From positions 1-64,000 of the forward strand of contig NZ_JAJGBK010000020.1 in NCBI RefSeq assembly GCF_020696975.1: a DNA stretch of 64,000 nt. The letters are read 5' to 3'. A program made the position numbers and the translations under genes. The notes under the pieces are model-generated. The model had not been told where the DNA came from. It saw only the letters and a list, made by a program, of their open reading frames with translations, and made no database searches. Shown here in pieces: positions 19,239 to 27,945 of the stretch. Source of the DNA: Methanoculleus sp. Its GTDB lineage: Archaea; Halobacteriota; Methanomicrobia; Methanomicrobiales; Methanoculleaceae. Position 1 is the stretch's first letter. Each line of letters begins with the position of its first letter.

Positions 19239-19918
19239 TGACAACACCCCTCACCGCCGACCTGCTCGATATCTATGGCGCCCTCTCTGCGGCCTTCGGC
19301 CACCAGCACTGGTGGCCGGCAGAGACGGCGTTTGAGACGATGATAGGCGCGATCCTCGCCCAGAACGTCTCCTGGACGAACGCGGCGCAGGCTGTCCGTA
19401 ACCTCGAAGGCGCCGGGATGCTTGACCCGCACCTGCTTGCCGCCGCCGATGCCGCCGATATCGCCCGTCTGATCATCCCTTCACGGTACTACAACCAGAA
19501 GGCGGAGCGGATCCGGGAGTTTTCCCGGGTCTACGTCACGGAGTTTGGCGCCGATCCTGCGGTGATGGCGGCCGTCGAGACCGGGGCCCTGCGCGAGCGC
19601 CTGCTCGCCCTCCGGGGTCTCGGGAAGGAGACGGTGGACTCCATACTGCTGTATGCCTGCAAAAAGCCGGTCTTCGTCGTCGACGCCTACACCCGGCGGA
19701 TATTCTCGCGTTACGGCCTCCTGCCTGAGGAGGCGTCTTATGACCGGACGCAGCTCCTCTTCTCGGAGAACCTCGCTCCTGATGTGGAACTCTTCAACGA
19801 TTACCACGCGCAGATCGTTCGTCTGGGAAACAACGTCTGCAAAAAGTCCCCGCTCTGTGATCGCTGTCCCATCCGGGAGGTCCGCGGCTCGCTTCGGTGC
19901 GCCGGCGCCCGGGCGTGA
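19238..19918 (+). CDS. Endonuclease III-like HhH-GPD DNA glycosylase
   Basis: FETMIGAILAQNVSWTNAAQAV..LRGLGKETVDSILLYACKKPVFVVDAYTRRI; C-terminal Fe-S Cys cluster CKKSPLCDRCPI. Confidence 0.9.
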   Translation: MTTPLTADLLDIYGALSAAFGHQHWWPAETAFETMIGAILAQNVSWTNAAQAVRNLEGAGMLDPHLLAAADAADIARLIIPSRYYNQKAERIREFSRVYVTEFGADPAVMAAVETGALRERLLALRGLGKETVDSILLYACKKPVFVVDAYTRRIFSRYGLLPEEASYDRTQLLFSENLAPDVELFNDYHAQIVRLGNNVCKKSPLCDRCPIREVRGSLRCAGARA

Positions 19919-19926
19919 CGATACGA

Positions 19927-20106
19927 TCACTTTTTTCGGTAGATGTTCAGCCCGATCTTGATCTCCTCGTGCTCCGGCACCGAGACGTTACCTTCGGTTG
20001 AGGCGATCGTTATCGACTTTCCGCTCTTTGATTCGCCGAACTCTCTTTTGAGGTCCACGCGTATGGTGAGGATGTCTCCCTCGACTGCCATATCGATGTT
20101 CTTCAT
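19927..20106 (-). CDS. Small conserved-type protein
   Basis: MKNIDMAVEGDILTIRVDLKREFGESKSGKSITIASTEGNVSVPEHEEIKIGLNIYRKK; coherent alternating beta/charged pattern. Confidence 0.6.
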   Translation of the reverse strand: MKNIDMAVEGDILTIRVDLKREFGESKSGKSITIASTEGNVSVPEHEEIKIGLNIYRKK

Positions 20107-20388
20107 GCTTATCAATCGCATGCCCGGAAAGATATGCACTTTGATCGGTCAGGCAGGTGTATATGCGGTTGCCGGGGTGGTCGGGAAAGAGCCGGCCGAA
20201 CGATGCGGTGGCAAAGCAATCTGGCCTTACGCTGAACCCGCGCCCACGGGCAGACCCGGGCGGGTGACGATTATTGAGGCCGGTCCCACTGGAGCCACGA
20301 TCCGGCTATTACGGGTTAAGTAGCTCTGATTCACCTTAACCAAGAAAGCAATCATTAAATAATTGGCTCTCATTCCCTTAATTTAGGT

Positions 20389-20589
20389 ATGACAGGCAAA
20401 ATCAAGCGTATGATTGATATAATCATCGAGAAACGGTCGAACGGAAACGAAGTATTAAAGAACACGACCCGGACAAAGTTGATCATCAAGGGGTACAATC
20501 CGGATCGCTGGACATTGCAGTCCGAGGACGACCCGGCAAAGATTGCAGAACTCAAGCAGATCGCCCGCGATATGGGCATTGAGCTCTAG
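20389..20589 (+). CDS. Small 66-aa protein upstream of the FIST gene
   Basis: MTGKIKRMIDIIIEKRSNGNEVLKNTTRTKLIIKGYNPDRWTLQSEDDPAKIAELKQIARDMGIEL; 10 bp before the next start. Confidence 0.65.
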   Translation: MTGKIKRMIDIIIEKRSNGNEVLKNTTRTKLIIKGYNPDRWTLQSEDDPAKIAELKQIARDMGIEL

Positions 20590-20599
20590 GAGGTTTTTT

Positions 20600-21706
20600 A
20601 TGAGTGTTACTACCGCTTCTACAACGGCATCATCGATCGAACAGGCTGTCGACGATATTAGAGAGCAGTGCAACGGAATCTCCCCAAAGATGGTGCTCTT
20701 CTTTGCCTCCTCACGGTATGATCCGGTGTTGATCAGCAGAGCGATGCATGACGCCTTTTCGGAGGCGCAGGTCCTCGGCTGCTCGACTGCCGGGGAGATC
20801 ATCAGCGGCCGGGTCATGAAAGACTCGATCGTGGCGATGGCGTTCGACGAGCGCACCATCGAAGGTATTGCATGCAGTCTCGTCTCCGACGTCACCTCCC
20901 CGGATTCGCTTGCAGATGCAGTCCGGGAGCTTGAAGACGAGATCGGTACCCCGCTTGACGAACTCGATTTCCAGCAATACGTGGGAATCATTCTGATCGA
21001 CGGGTTGAGCGGTTCGGAGGAGCGGGTGATGGACAGGCTCGGGGATCTCACCGACGTGACGTTCATCGGCGGATCTGCAGGTGACGATCTCAAGTTCCAA
21101 TCAACCCACGTCTACCTGGACGGGAAGGCATACACCAACGCGGCCGTGCTTGCCCTTTTAAAGCCCGTCGGCGAGTTCGATATCATCAAGACCCAGAGTT
21201 TCAAACCCCTGGAGATCACCCTTGTGCCGACAAAAGTGAACGAAGATCGCCGGGAGGTCATGGAATTCAACGACATGCCCGCACCCCTCGCCTACGCCCG
21301 GGCGCTCGGTGTCTCCGTCGAGGAAGCGCCAAAGAGGTTCATGCACAACCCTGTCGGGCTCGTGACCGGCGATGACTTCTTCGTCCGGAGTCCCCGGCAG
21401 ATCGAAGGCGACAGCATCCTCTTCTACTGCATGGTCAAGGAAGGGATGGAACTCGCGCTGCTGGAGTCGACGGACATCGTCGCGGACACCAGGAGAGCCG
21501 TCGACGAGAAGGTCCGACAACTGGGCGGGGCCTCTGCCCTCATCAACTTCCACTGTATCCTGCGGGCGCTGGAACTCGAGGAGAAGGGGCAGGATGGGGC
21601 ATATGGCTCGCTCTTCACTGATATCCCGACGATCGGGTTCTCCACCTACGGCGAGGAGTACATCGGGCATATCAACCAGACCTCGACGATGTTGATCTTC
21701 AAATAA
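20600..21706 (+). CDS. FIST N/C domain sensory protein
   Basis: KMVLFFASSRYDPVLISRAMHDAFSEAQVLGCSTAGEIISG...VTFIGGSAGDDLKF...GFSTYGEEYIGHINQTSTMLIF; AGGAGG-type RBS at about 20587. Confidence 0.9.
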   Translation: MSVTTASTTASSIEQAVDDIREQCNGISPKMVLFFASSRYDPVLISRAMHDAFSEAQVLGCSTAGEIISGRVMKDSIVAMAFDERTIEGIACSLVSDVTSPDSLADAVRELEDEIGTPLDELDFQQYVGIILIDGLSGSEERVMDRLGDLTDVTFIGGSAGDDLKFQSTHVYLDGKAYTNAAVLALLKPVGEFDIIKTQSFKPLEITLVPTKVNEDRREVMEFNDMPAPLAYARALGVSVEEAPKRFMHNPVGLVTGDDFFVRSPRQIEGDSILFYCMVKEGMELALLESTDIVADTRRAVDEKVRQLGGASALINFHCILRALELEEKGQDGAYGSLFTDIPTIGFSTYGEEYIGHINQTSTMLIFK

Positions 21707-21783
21707 CCTCTTTTTGGACAATAACAAACACTATCCCGGTTCTCAGCCAACAGCGTAATAGCAGTATCGGGTTTTGTGACGCA

Positions 21784-23595
21784 ATGGATGCAAAACATAG
21801 TGTTCTTGAGAAATTCTTTGGATATACGTCATTCCTCCCCCACCAGGAGGGGATCATCGATGCCGTCCTTTCCGGGCGGGACGTCCTTGCCGTCATGGCG
21901 ACTGGGGGTGGGAAGTCCCTCTGCTACCAGCTCCCGGCCCTGGTCTTCGGAGGGCTTACGGTCGTTGTCTCGCCGCTCATCGCCCTGATGAAGGACCAGG
22001 TCGACAGCCTCCGGGCAAACGGCGTCCCGGCGGCGACGATCAACAGTTCACTTGGCTACGGGGAACGGCGGATCATCGAACGGGTGATCCTCGAAGGCCG
22101 TATCCGGATCCTCTACGTCTCTCCCGAGCGGGCCGTCCAGCCGTTCTTTCTCTCGCTTCTCTCACAGGCAAACGTCCGGCTCATCGCGATCGACGAGGCG
22201 CACTGCATCTCCATGTGGGGGCACAACTTCCGGCCCGAATACCGCCGGCTCCGGGTGCTCAAGGAGCGGTTTCCCGCGGTTCCCGTCATCGCCCTGACCG
22301 CGACAGCCATCCCCACCGTCCAGGACGACATCGCGGGCGAGCTCGCTCTCTCGAACCCGGCCCGGTTCGTCGGGAGTTTCAACCGCAAAAACCTCACCTA
22401 CCGGGTGGTGCCGAAGGCCCACTACTTCCAGAGGCTTGTTGCCTACTTAAGCGAGCACCGGGACGATGCCGGTATCATCTACTGCTTCTCGCAGAAGGCA
22501 ACGGAAGACCTCGCGGCAAAACTCCAGAGCAAAGGCTTCTCAGCCCTCCCCTACCATGCCGGCCTTTCTGATGCCGTTCGTGCGGAGCACCAGGAGGCCT
22601 TCTCCCACGGCGACGCCACGATCATCTGCGCCACCGTCGCCTTCGGCATGGGCATCGATAAGCCCGACGTCCGGTTCGTCATTCATACTGACCTCCCGAA
22701 GGATCTCGAGTCCTACTACCAGGAGACCGGCAGAGCGGGCAGAGACGGGGAGCCGGCCGACTGCATCCTCTTCTACAGCCGGGGCGACTACGGCACGATC
22801 AGGTATCTCATCGAGAAGGAGTGCGCCGATGCGGGTCATAAGGACGTCGCCTACCGTAAAGCAGGGGCGATGCTCGACTACTGCGAGACGACCGGATGCC
22901 GGAGGAAGTTCCTGCTCACCTACTTCGGCGAGGCCTATTCAGAGGAGCGGTGCGGGGGGTGCGACCGGTGCGAGACGCCGGTGAAGGTCTTTGACGGGAC
23001 GGCTGTTGCGTCCACGATCATTGCCTGCACACGTGAGGTAGGTGAGCGGTTCGGGGCAGGCTACATCGCCGACGTGCTGACCGGGTCGAGGAGCGGAAGG
23101 ATCCGCGAGAACGGGCACGACACCCTCCCCGCCTATAACTCCGGTGGGGGCTACACCCGCGACCAGTGGCTGCTCTTCATCCAGGATATGGTCCAAAGAG
23201 GGTTCATCACATCGACCGGTGGCCGCTACCCGGTCCTCGTGTTAAACGATCGGAGCCGGGCTGTCCTTGCAGGTGATCTTGTGGTCCCGCTCACAGAACC
23301 GCAGCCGGAGGGTATCCTCGCCCCGGAAGTCGAGGACGACTACGACGAGGCTCTTTTCGCGAGGCTCCGCCGGCTCCGGAAGATCCTCGCCGACCTCGAT
23401 CACGTGCCGCCGTTCGTCGTCTTCCCCGACCGTAGCCTCAAGGAGATGGCGAAGCGCTATCCCCGCACCGGTGTCGAGTTCCTCCGGATCCACGGCGTCA
23501 GCGAGGCGAAACTGCAACGCTACGGCAGGAAATTCCTCGATGCCATCGATAAGCACTGTACCGAGCAGGGGATCGGATCGAACCGCCGTTGCTGA
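21784..23595 (+). CDS. recQ: RecQ-family ATP-dependent DNA helicase
   Basis: LAVMATGGGKSLCYQLPAL, IDEAHCISMWGHNFRPEYRRL, ETGRAGRDGEPADCILFYS, zinc-binding Cys cluster, C-terminal HRDC-like region. Confidence 0.96.
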   Translation: MDAKHSVLEKFFGYTSFLPHQEGIIDAVLSGRDVLAVMATGGGKSLCYQLPALVFGGLTVVVSPLIALMKDQVDSLRANGVPAATINSSLGYGERRIIERVILEGRIRILYVSPERAVQPFFLSLLSQANVRLIAIDEAHCISMWGHNFRPEYRRLRVLKERFPAVPVIALTATAIPTVQDDIAGELALSNPARFVGSFNRKNLTYRVVPKAHYFQRLVAYLSEHRDDAGIIYCFSQKATEDLAAKLQSKGFSALPYHAGLSDAVRAEHQEAFSHGDATIICATVAFGMGIDKPDVRFVIHTDLPKDLESYYQETGRAGRDGEPADCILFYSRGDYGTIRYLIEKECADAGHKDVAYRKAGAMLDYCETTGCRRKFLLTYFGEAYSEERCGGCDRCETPVKVFDGTAVASTIIACTREVGERFGAGYIADVLTGSRSGRIRENGHDTLPAYNSGGGYTRDQWLLFIQDMVQRGFITSTGGRYPVLVLNDRSRAVLAGDLVVPLTEPQPEGILAPEVEDDYDEALFARLRRLRKILADLDHVPPFVVFPDRSLKEMAKRYPRTGVEFLRIHGVSEAKLQRYGRKFLDAIDKHCTEQGIGSNRRC

Positions 23596-23696
23596 TGAGT
23601 TCTGATCCGGGTTCAAATTCCGGTACGGTGCCGCCGATCATTCTCAACTCGATGCGTTAATGAGCATGGAGCACCAATGCGAAATGTATCGGCACT

Positions 23697-24665
23697 ATGC
23701 GGCTCATATCATGGAACGTGGATCTCTTCCGCTCCGGTTTAAAGAGCGTGGAGAAGAAAGTTGAAGCAGTCTGCCAGCACTCGCCGGATATCGTCGCCTT
23801 CCAGGAGGTGACGGACCGGGCTCTGCCGCTTTTCCGGGAGGAACTGGAGAATTACGGGTTGATCTACTCCGTTGACAGCCTTGCCCTGGTGGAGATTGCG
23901 CGGGTGGCCTACATGGCCGAGCGGTTGAACGAGCTCCGCGCGAGAAACGCGAACGATCCTTTCCAGTTCGCGTACAGCGTCTCCCGGCTCTCGGAGCAGT
24001 GCTCGCCGGCCGGCGAAGCAAAGGACTTCGGATGCCTGATAGCCAGCAGGTATCCCCTGACCCCCCTTAACCCGCTCGACTTCGACATCCCGTGGAAGCA
24101 GCGGGCGGTCTCTGCCGTCATCAGCGCACCCAGAGGCGAGTTCGAACTCCACAACGTCCACGTGCCCACGGCGATAGGTGGCCGGAGGAACGAGATCGTC
24201 AAGGCAGAGACGCTGGTCGGGATATACCGGCGCCTTGCCGCGAGGTCCATGAGACCGCGGATCCTCTGCGGAGACCTTCACATCCCGGAGGCGGAACTCT
24301 CCGACGGGACAGTCGTTCCCTTCTACAAGGATATCCTCCCGAACGAGAACTATACCACTGGGGTCTCCGAGACTGACGAGTATCTCGGCCGCCCGAGAAA
24401 GTGGTGGTACAACGCTGAGATGAATGTCCTTTCCGGCCTTGAAGAGTACGACCTCCCCGACATCTTCCGGAAGCTGCACGGTTACCGGGCGAGGGAGTAC
24501 AGCTGGTGTCCTGACCGCGGGCCCGAGGACGTCCCGAAGTGCAAGCGCTACGATCACATCTTTGGGTCCATGCGCCTGAACCCGACGGCATGCTGGTACC
24601 TGCATGACCTGCGAGGGCAGGGATTGAGCGACCACTCCGCCGTCGTGGCGGACTTTGAGCCGTGA
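23697..24665 (+). CDS. Endonuclease/exonuclease/phosphatase family protein
   Basis: MRLISWNVDLFRSGLKSVEKKVEAVCQHSPDIVAFQEVT...ILCGDLHIPE...YDHIFGSMRL...LSDHSAVVADF. Confidence 0.88.
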   Translation: MRLISWNVDLFRSGLKSVEKKVEAVCQHSPDIVAFQEVTDRALPLFREELENYGLIYSVDSLALVEIARVAYMAERLNELRARNANDPFQFAYSVSRLSEQCSPAGEAKDFGCLIASRYPLTPLNPLDFDIPWKQRAVSAVISAPRGEFELHNVHVPTAIGGRRNEIVKAETLVGIYRRLAARSMRPRILCGDLHIPEAELSDGTVVPFYKDILPNENYTTGVSETDEYLGRPRKWWYNAEMNVLSGLEEYDLPDIFRKLHGYRAREYSWCPDRGPEDVPKCKRYDHIFGSMRLNPTACWYLHDLRGQGLSDHSAVVADFEP

Positions 24666-24871
24666 TTGTCCGGCGCCTGAAACCCCCCGCCCCCTTCTGC
24701 CGGCACCTTACCCGATCCGATCCCGGGTATGCCTGGACGATCGGTCCTGGCGCACTCTGCCCCGTACGAGCGGCATGGCGTTGGGTCACAGCCCCGGGGG
24801 CTGCTACCGGAGCCGTTTTCCAGCAGGAGACTTATAAACCTGCAGTTGAGAGAATATAGTGGTGAAGACTG

Positions 24872-25276
24872 ATGGTTGCACTTACTGAAGAGATGAAGAT
24901 GGCGTTTCGGACGATGAAGGCCTTCCCGGTCGCCACGGCCTCAAAGGACGGGTGGCCGAACGTGGTGCCGATCGGGTTCGTCGAGCTCGTCGATGATGAG
25001 ACGATCTGGATTGCGGACAACTTCATGAAGAAGACGCTGGCAAACGTCCAGGAGAACCCGAAGGTCTCCATCTACGTCTGGGGGCCCGAGACGAAGGGCT
25101 GCTTCCAGGTCAAGGGCGACGTCGAGATCAGGACCAGCGGGCCGGAGTTTGAGAAGATGCAGTTTACCGTCCACTCGAAGATGGCGAAGGCTCCGGCAAA
25201 GAGTCTCCTCATCATGAAGATCCGCGAGGTCTACGAGTGTTCTCCCGGCGCAAAGGCCGGGGAGAAGATCCTTTAA
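24872..25276 (+). CDS. PPOX-fold flavin-binding protein
   Basis: MKAFPVATASKDGWPNVVPIGFVELVDDETIWIADNFMKKTLANVQENPKVSIYVW. Confidence 0.85.
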   Translation: MVALTEEMKMAFRTMKAFPVATASKDGWPNVVPIGFVELVDDETIWIADNFMKKTLANVQENPKVSIYVWGPETKGCFQVKGDVEIRTSGPEFEKMQFTVHSKMAKAPAKSLLIMKIREVYECSPGAKAGEKIL

Positions 25277-25410
25277 CTTTTTTCTGCGGGATCTCTGTCG
25301 GGATCTGCCATGGGCAGTATCCACGGCCTTCTCCCAGGTTCTCTTGTGCCGCAGGCGACTACCCACCCACAGATTTCCGTTGGCTATTGCCACTGGGGGA
25401 GGCGGATCGC

Positions 25411-25612
25411 GGGGAGGGGGGAGCATCCCCCTCCCCTATCTCCACTCCTAAACTGATGTCTACAACCCCACCCCACCCGGCCTTCGGCCTCCTCAGTCGC
25501 ACCTAGCGGTGCTCAAACTCCTGCCGTTCCGGCAGTCGCAACTCGCACCTGCGGTGCTCGAACTCTGCTCCTCGAAACCCTGCGGGTTTCTCGAACTCCG
25601 TCCTTTCAGGAC
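25411..25612. repeat. Intergenic triloop hairpin array
   Basis: Successive perfect stems: GGGGAGGGGG-GAGCAT-CCCCCTCCCC (25411-25436), CTGCCG-TTC-CGGCAG (25521-25535), GCACC-TGC-GGTGC (25545-25557), GAAACCC-TGC-GGGTTTC (25574-25590), GTCCT-TTC-AGGAC (25600-25612). Confidence 0.8.
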
Positions 25613-25672
25613 GTCGTTCTCCGGAGCATCGTTCCCCACACCTCGGGGCGGGGGCAGTGCATGGCGATATCC

Positions 25673-25686
25673 CCACGGTCCACTGT
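25673..25686. repeat. CCACGGTCCACTGT dispersed motif, copy 1
   Basis: ATCCCCACGGTCCACTGTACGGGACTTTT; compare copies at 27636 and 62402. Confidence 0.65.
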
Positions 25687-25851
25687 ACGGGACTTTTCAC
25701 GAACCCAAACGGTTCTGGCGATCACCTAAAGAGGCCAGGATCAACCAACCATCTTCCATACGTTCGCGCACCGCCTCGTGGATAGCCCGCCTCCCGGTTC
25801 CGCACATTTTTCCCGCACCGGAGCCAACGCTTCATCCGGAAACGGTGAAAA

Positions 25852-26526
25852 ATGAAGATTACTGCAGTTGTGGGAAGCCCACGGGGGATGAGAAGCAGGA
25901 CAAGAAGGCTTGCAGGCTTCGTGCTTGCCGGGGCCAAAGACGCCGGGGCCGAGGTCGACATCATCGAGATCGCCGATCTGCGGATCACCCCCTGCACGGC
26001 CTGCGAGAGCTGCAGCCTGGACGGGAAGTGCGTCTTTGCCGACGATCTCTCCGTCGCATACGACCGGATGCTGGATGCCGACGGGCTGGTGCTCGCCTCG
26101 CCGGTCTACGTCGACAGCGTCAGCGGCCAGATGAAGATCTTCATCGACCGGCTGGCGGACGCGATGCACTACCAGGCCTTCGCCGGGAAATACGGCTGCA
26201 GTGTGGCGACCACCGGGGTCTCGGGAGGCGACGCGGTCGCCGGCTACCTGAACCACGTGCTCAACTACTTCGGGGTGACGACGGTCGGGGGGATGAGCGT
26301 CGCACTCGATGACGATGCGGAGGCGCTCGACCGGGCGGAAGACGCGGCACGCGAGCTCGGGAGGCGGCTCGTCCGCGCCATCGACGAACGGCCGCAGTAC
26401 CCGGACCAGGAGGCCGAGATGGCAGAGAACCGGGAGTACTTTGCCGGTATAGTGCGGACGAACCGCGACTGGCGGCCGGACGAATACGAGCGGTGGGTCC
26501 GGGCGGGCTGGATCAGGGAGGAGTGA
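25852..26526 (+). CDS. NADPH-dependent FMN reductase / iron-sulfur flavoprotein family
   Basis: MKITAVVGSPRGMRSRTRRLAGFVLAGAKDAGAEVDIIEIADLRITPCTACESCSLDGKCVFADDL. Confidence 0.88.
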   Translation: MKITAVVGSPRGMRSRTRRLAGFVLAGAKDAGAEVDIIEIADLRITPCTACESCSLDGKCVFADDLSVAYDRMLDADGLVLASPVYVDSVSGQMKIFIDRLADAMHYQAFAGKYGCSVATTGVSGGDAVAGYLNHVLNYFGVTTVGGMSVALDDDAEALDRAEDAARELGRRLVRAIDERPQYPDQEAEMAENREYFAGIVRTNRDWRPDEYERWVRAGWIREE

Positions 26527-26567
26527 GACGGCGGCTGTGATGATCTCAAGCACTATCGTTATCGAGT

Positions 26568-26843
26568 TCACGAGTCTGAGCGTCGCGGTGGTGGAGTGTT
26601 TTGGGCATAGGCGAACTCAAAAACCTCGCGGCCCCGGAAGAGCGTGTGGCCGTAGCGCCAAACTACGTAGCTGCTATAGGGAAAGAAGAAGACGAGCGAC
26701 ATGAAGATTATTGAAACTTTCAGATTGTTCTTGAAGTTGTCCCAAAACGCTGTTGCCGGAAGAGGGACACCTTCGCGCCTGATGGTGCTCGAGCTCCGGC
26801 CCTTCAGCCCTTCGGCACTCTCGAAGACCTTCGGTCTTCTCAC
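26568..26843 (-). pseudogene. Possible remnant or small membrane protein whose N-terminal part reads through a hairpin repeat
   Basis: Core FWDNFKNNLKVSIIFMSLVFFFPYSSYVVWRYGHTLFRGREVFEFAYAQ is membrane-protein-like; the upstream part is repeat-derived (FESAEGLKGRSSSTIRREG). Confidence 0.35.
26773..26839. repeat. Hairpin-array element, copy C
   Basis: TCGCGCCTGATGGTGCTCGAGCTCC (26773-26797) and perfect GAAGACC-TTC-GGTCTTC hairpin (26823-26839). Confidence 0.7.
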
Positions 26844-26882
26844 GGTCGCTTCCGCTCACGCTTCGAAGATTATAGCATGCTC

Positions 26883-27476
26883 CTAAGAATTACGATCATC
26901 TGCTGGCATGAGAGCCAATGCGATGTAACACAGCCCGATGACCGGCATCAGTATGAGCAAGTAAATAATCTCCAGTCCGGAGATAACAGCCCATGACGTC
27001 CGGAGCGGGAACAGAACAGCGCGAACTACGGCGTAACAACTGAAGACTGCGTAGATACTGATCAATGCCGGGATAATCATAACAACAGTGGCTGCAATCC
27101 GTTTTGACGCGGAATATGCCCCGAAAAAACCCACGGAGGTTATCGGGAGAAGCACGAGAGGAATATACAGGAATTCCATTATATACATTCCTCCAGAAAT
27201 CATGACAAGTGGTCCTATGACGGTGATAACGATCAGGACGATGGTATGGGGAATTCCGAGGTACCATTTCTTTGATCTGTTCTGGATATTCTTCAGGACC
27301 AGAACTGTTCCCGCCAGGGATACGAAGCCGAAAGCAGTCGGAACAAGACCCCAGAACCAATTCATATTTGGCGGGACAGGTAGAGGGGGTCCCAATAAGA
27401 CCAGAAGATAAAAGTTTACAAAGAAAAAGTAGATCGCTGAACTGCACAACAGCGGGATGGCGAGATTGTTCCTCAT
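26883..27476 (-). CDS. Uncharacterised polytopic membrane protein
   Basis: MRNNLAIPLLCSSAIYFFFVNFYLLVLL...; about six hydrophobic segments. Confidence 0.65.
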   Translation of the reverse strand: MRNNLAIPLLCSSAIYFFFVNFYLLVLLGPPLPVPPNMNWFWGLVPTAFGFVSLAGTVLVLKNIQNRSKKWYLGIPHTIVLIVITVIGPLVMISGGMYIMEFLYIPLVLLPITSVGFFGAYSASKRIAATVVMIIPALISIYAVFSCYAVVRAVLFPLRTSWAVISGLEIIYLLILMPVIGLCYIALALMPADDRNS

Positions 27477-27611
27477 AACGTGCTCCTTAAATAATTGGAT
27501 GCTTTTCAATCGGTAAGATTTATCGATCTATCGGATTTGTTGAATCCCCACCAGTTGGTTCTCGAAAGTCACACTCATGGGGCACTCCGAGACACGGCTT
27601 CCCCCCGGGTA

Positions 27612-27649
27612 TCGCACCTGGTGGTGCGCAGGCCACCACGGTCCACTGT
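27612..27649. repeat. Hairpin core copy D fused to CCACGGTCCACTGT motif copy 2
   Basis: TCGCACCTGGTGGTGCGCAGGCCACCACGGTCCACTGTC. Confidence 0.6.
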
Positions 27650-27821
27650 CGGGAGACATGCCGAGGGAAAAGGCCGATCCCGGGGACAAACCGGGTCAGC
27701 ACCGCCCTCATCGGGGCAGGGAAAGACCGGAACAGGGTTTCAACAGAGCGGAGCTATCCGCTTCTTGAAGGGTGAAATGGCTGGAAATTGCCAAATTTGA
27801 AAAACTGCACAAAATCGTGAG

Positions 27822-27906
27822 CGCCGGGAGGGAGATTTGAACTCCCGAGGTGCCAGGCACCAGTGGCTTTCAAGGCCACCGCCTTCCCGGACTAGACTAT
27901 CCCGGC
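27822..27906 (-). tRNA. tRNA-Ser (anticodon UGA)
   Basis: Revcomp GCCGGGATAGTCTAGTCCGGGAAGGCGGTGGCCTTGAAAGCCACTGGTGCCTGGCACCTCGGGAGTTCAAATCTCCCTCCCGGCG: 7-bp acceptor, anticodon loop CTTGAAA, long variable arm, T-loop TTCAAAT, G discriminator. Confidence 0.95.
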
Positions 27907-27945
27907 TCGCCTTAACCTATTGGTCGTGGGACAAAAAAAGGTTGT

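Noticed and set aside
23739-24635. 298-aa minus ORF antisense to the EEP nuclease gene
   Set aside because: Shadow ORF; the opposite frame has clear motifs.
25411-25612. CRISPR array possibility
   Set aside because: Stems differ from each other and there are no constant direct repeats with regular unique spacers.
25509-26312. 267-aa plus ORF starting in the hairpin array
   Set aside because: Reads through hairpins and then a wrong frame of the flavodoxin-like gene; the real CDS starts at 25852.
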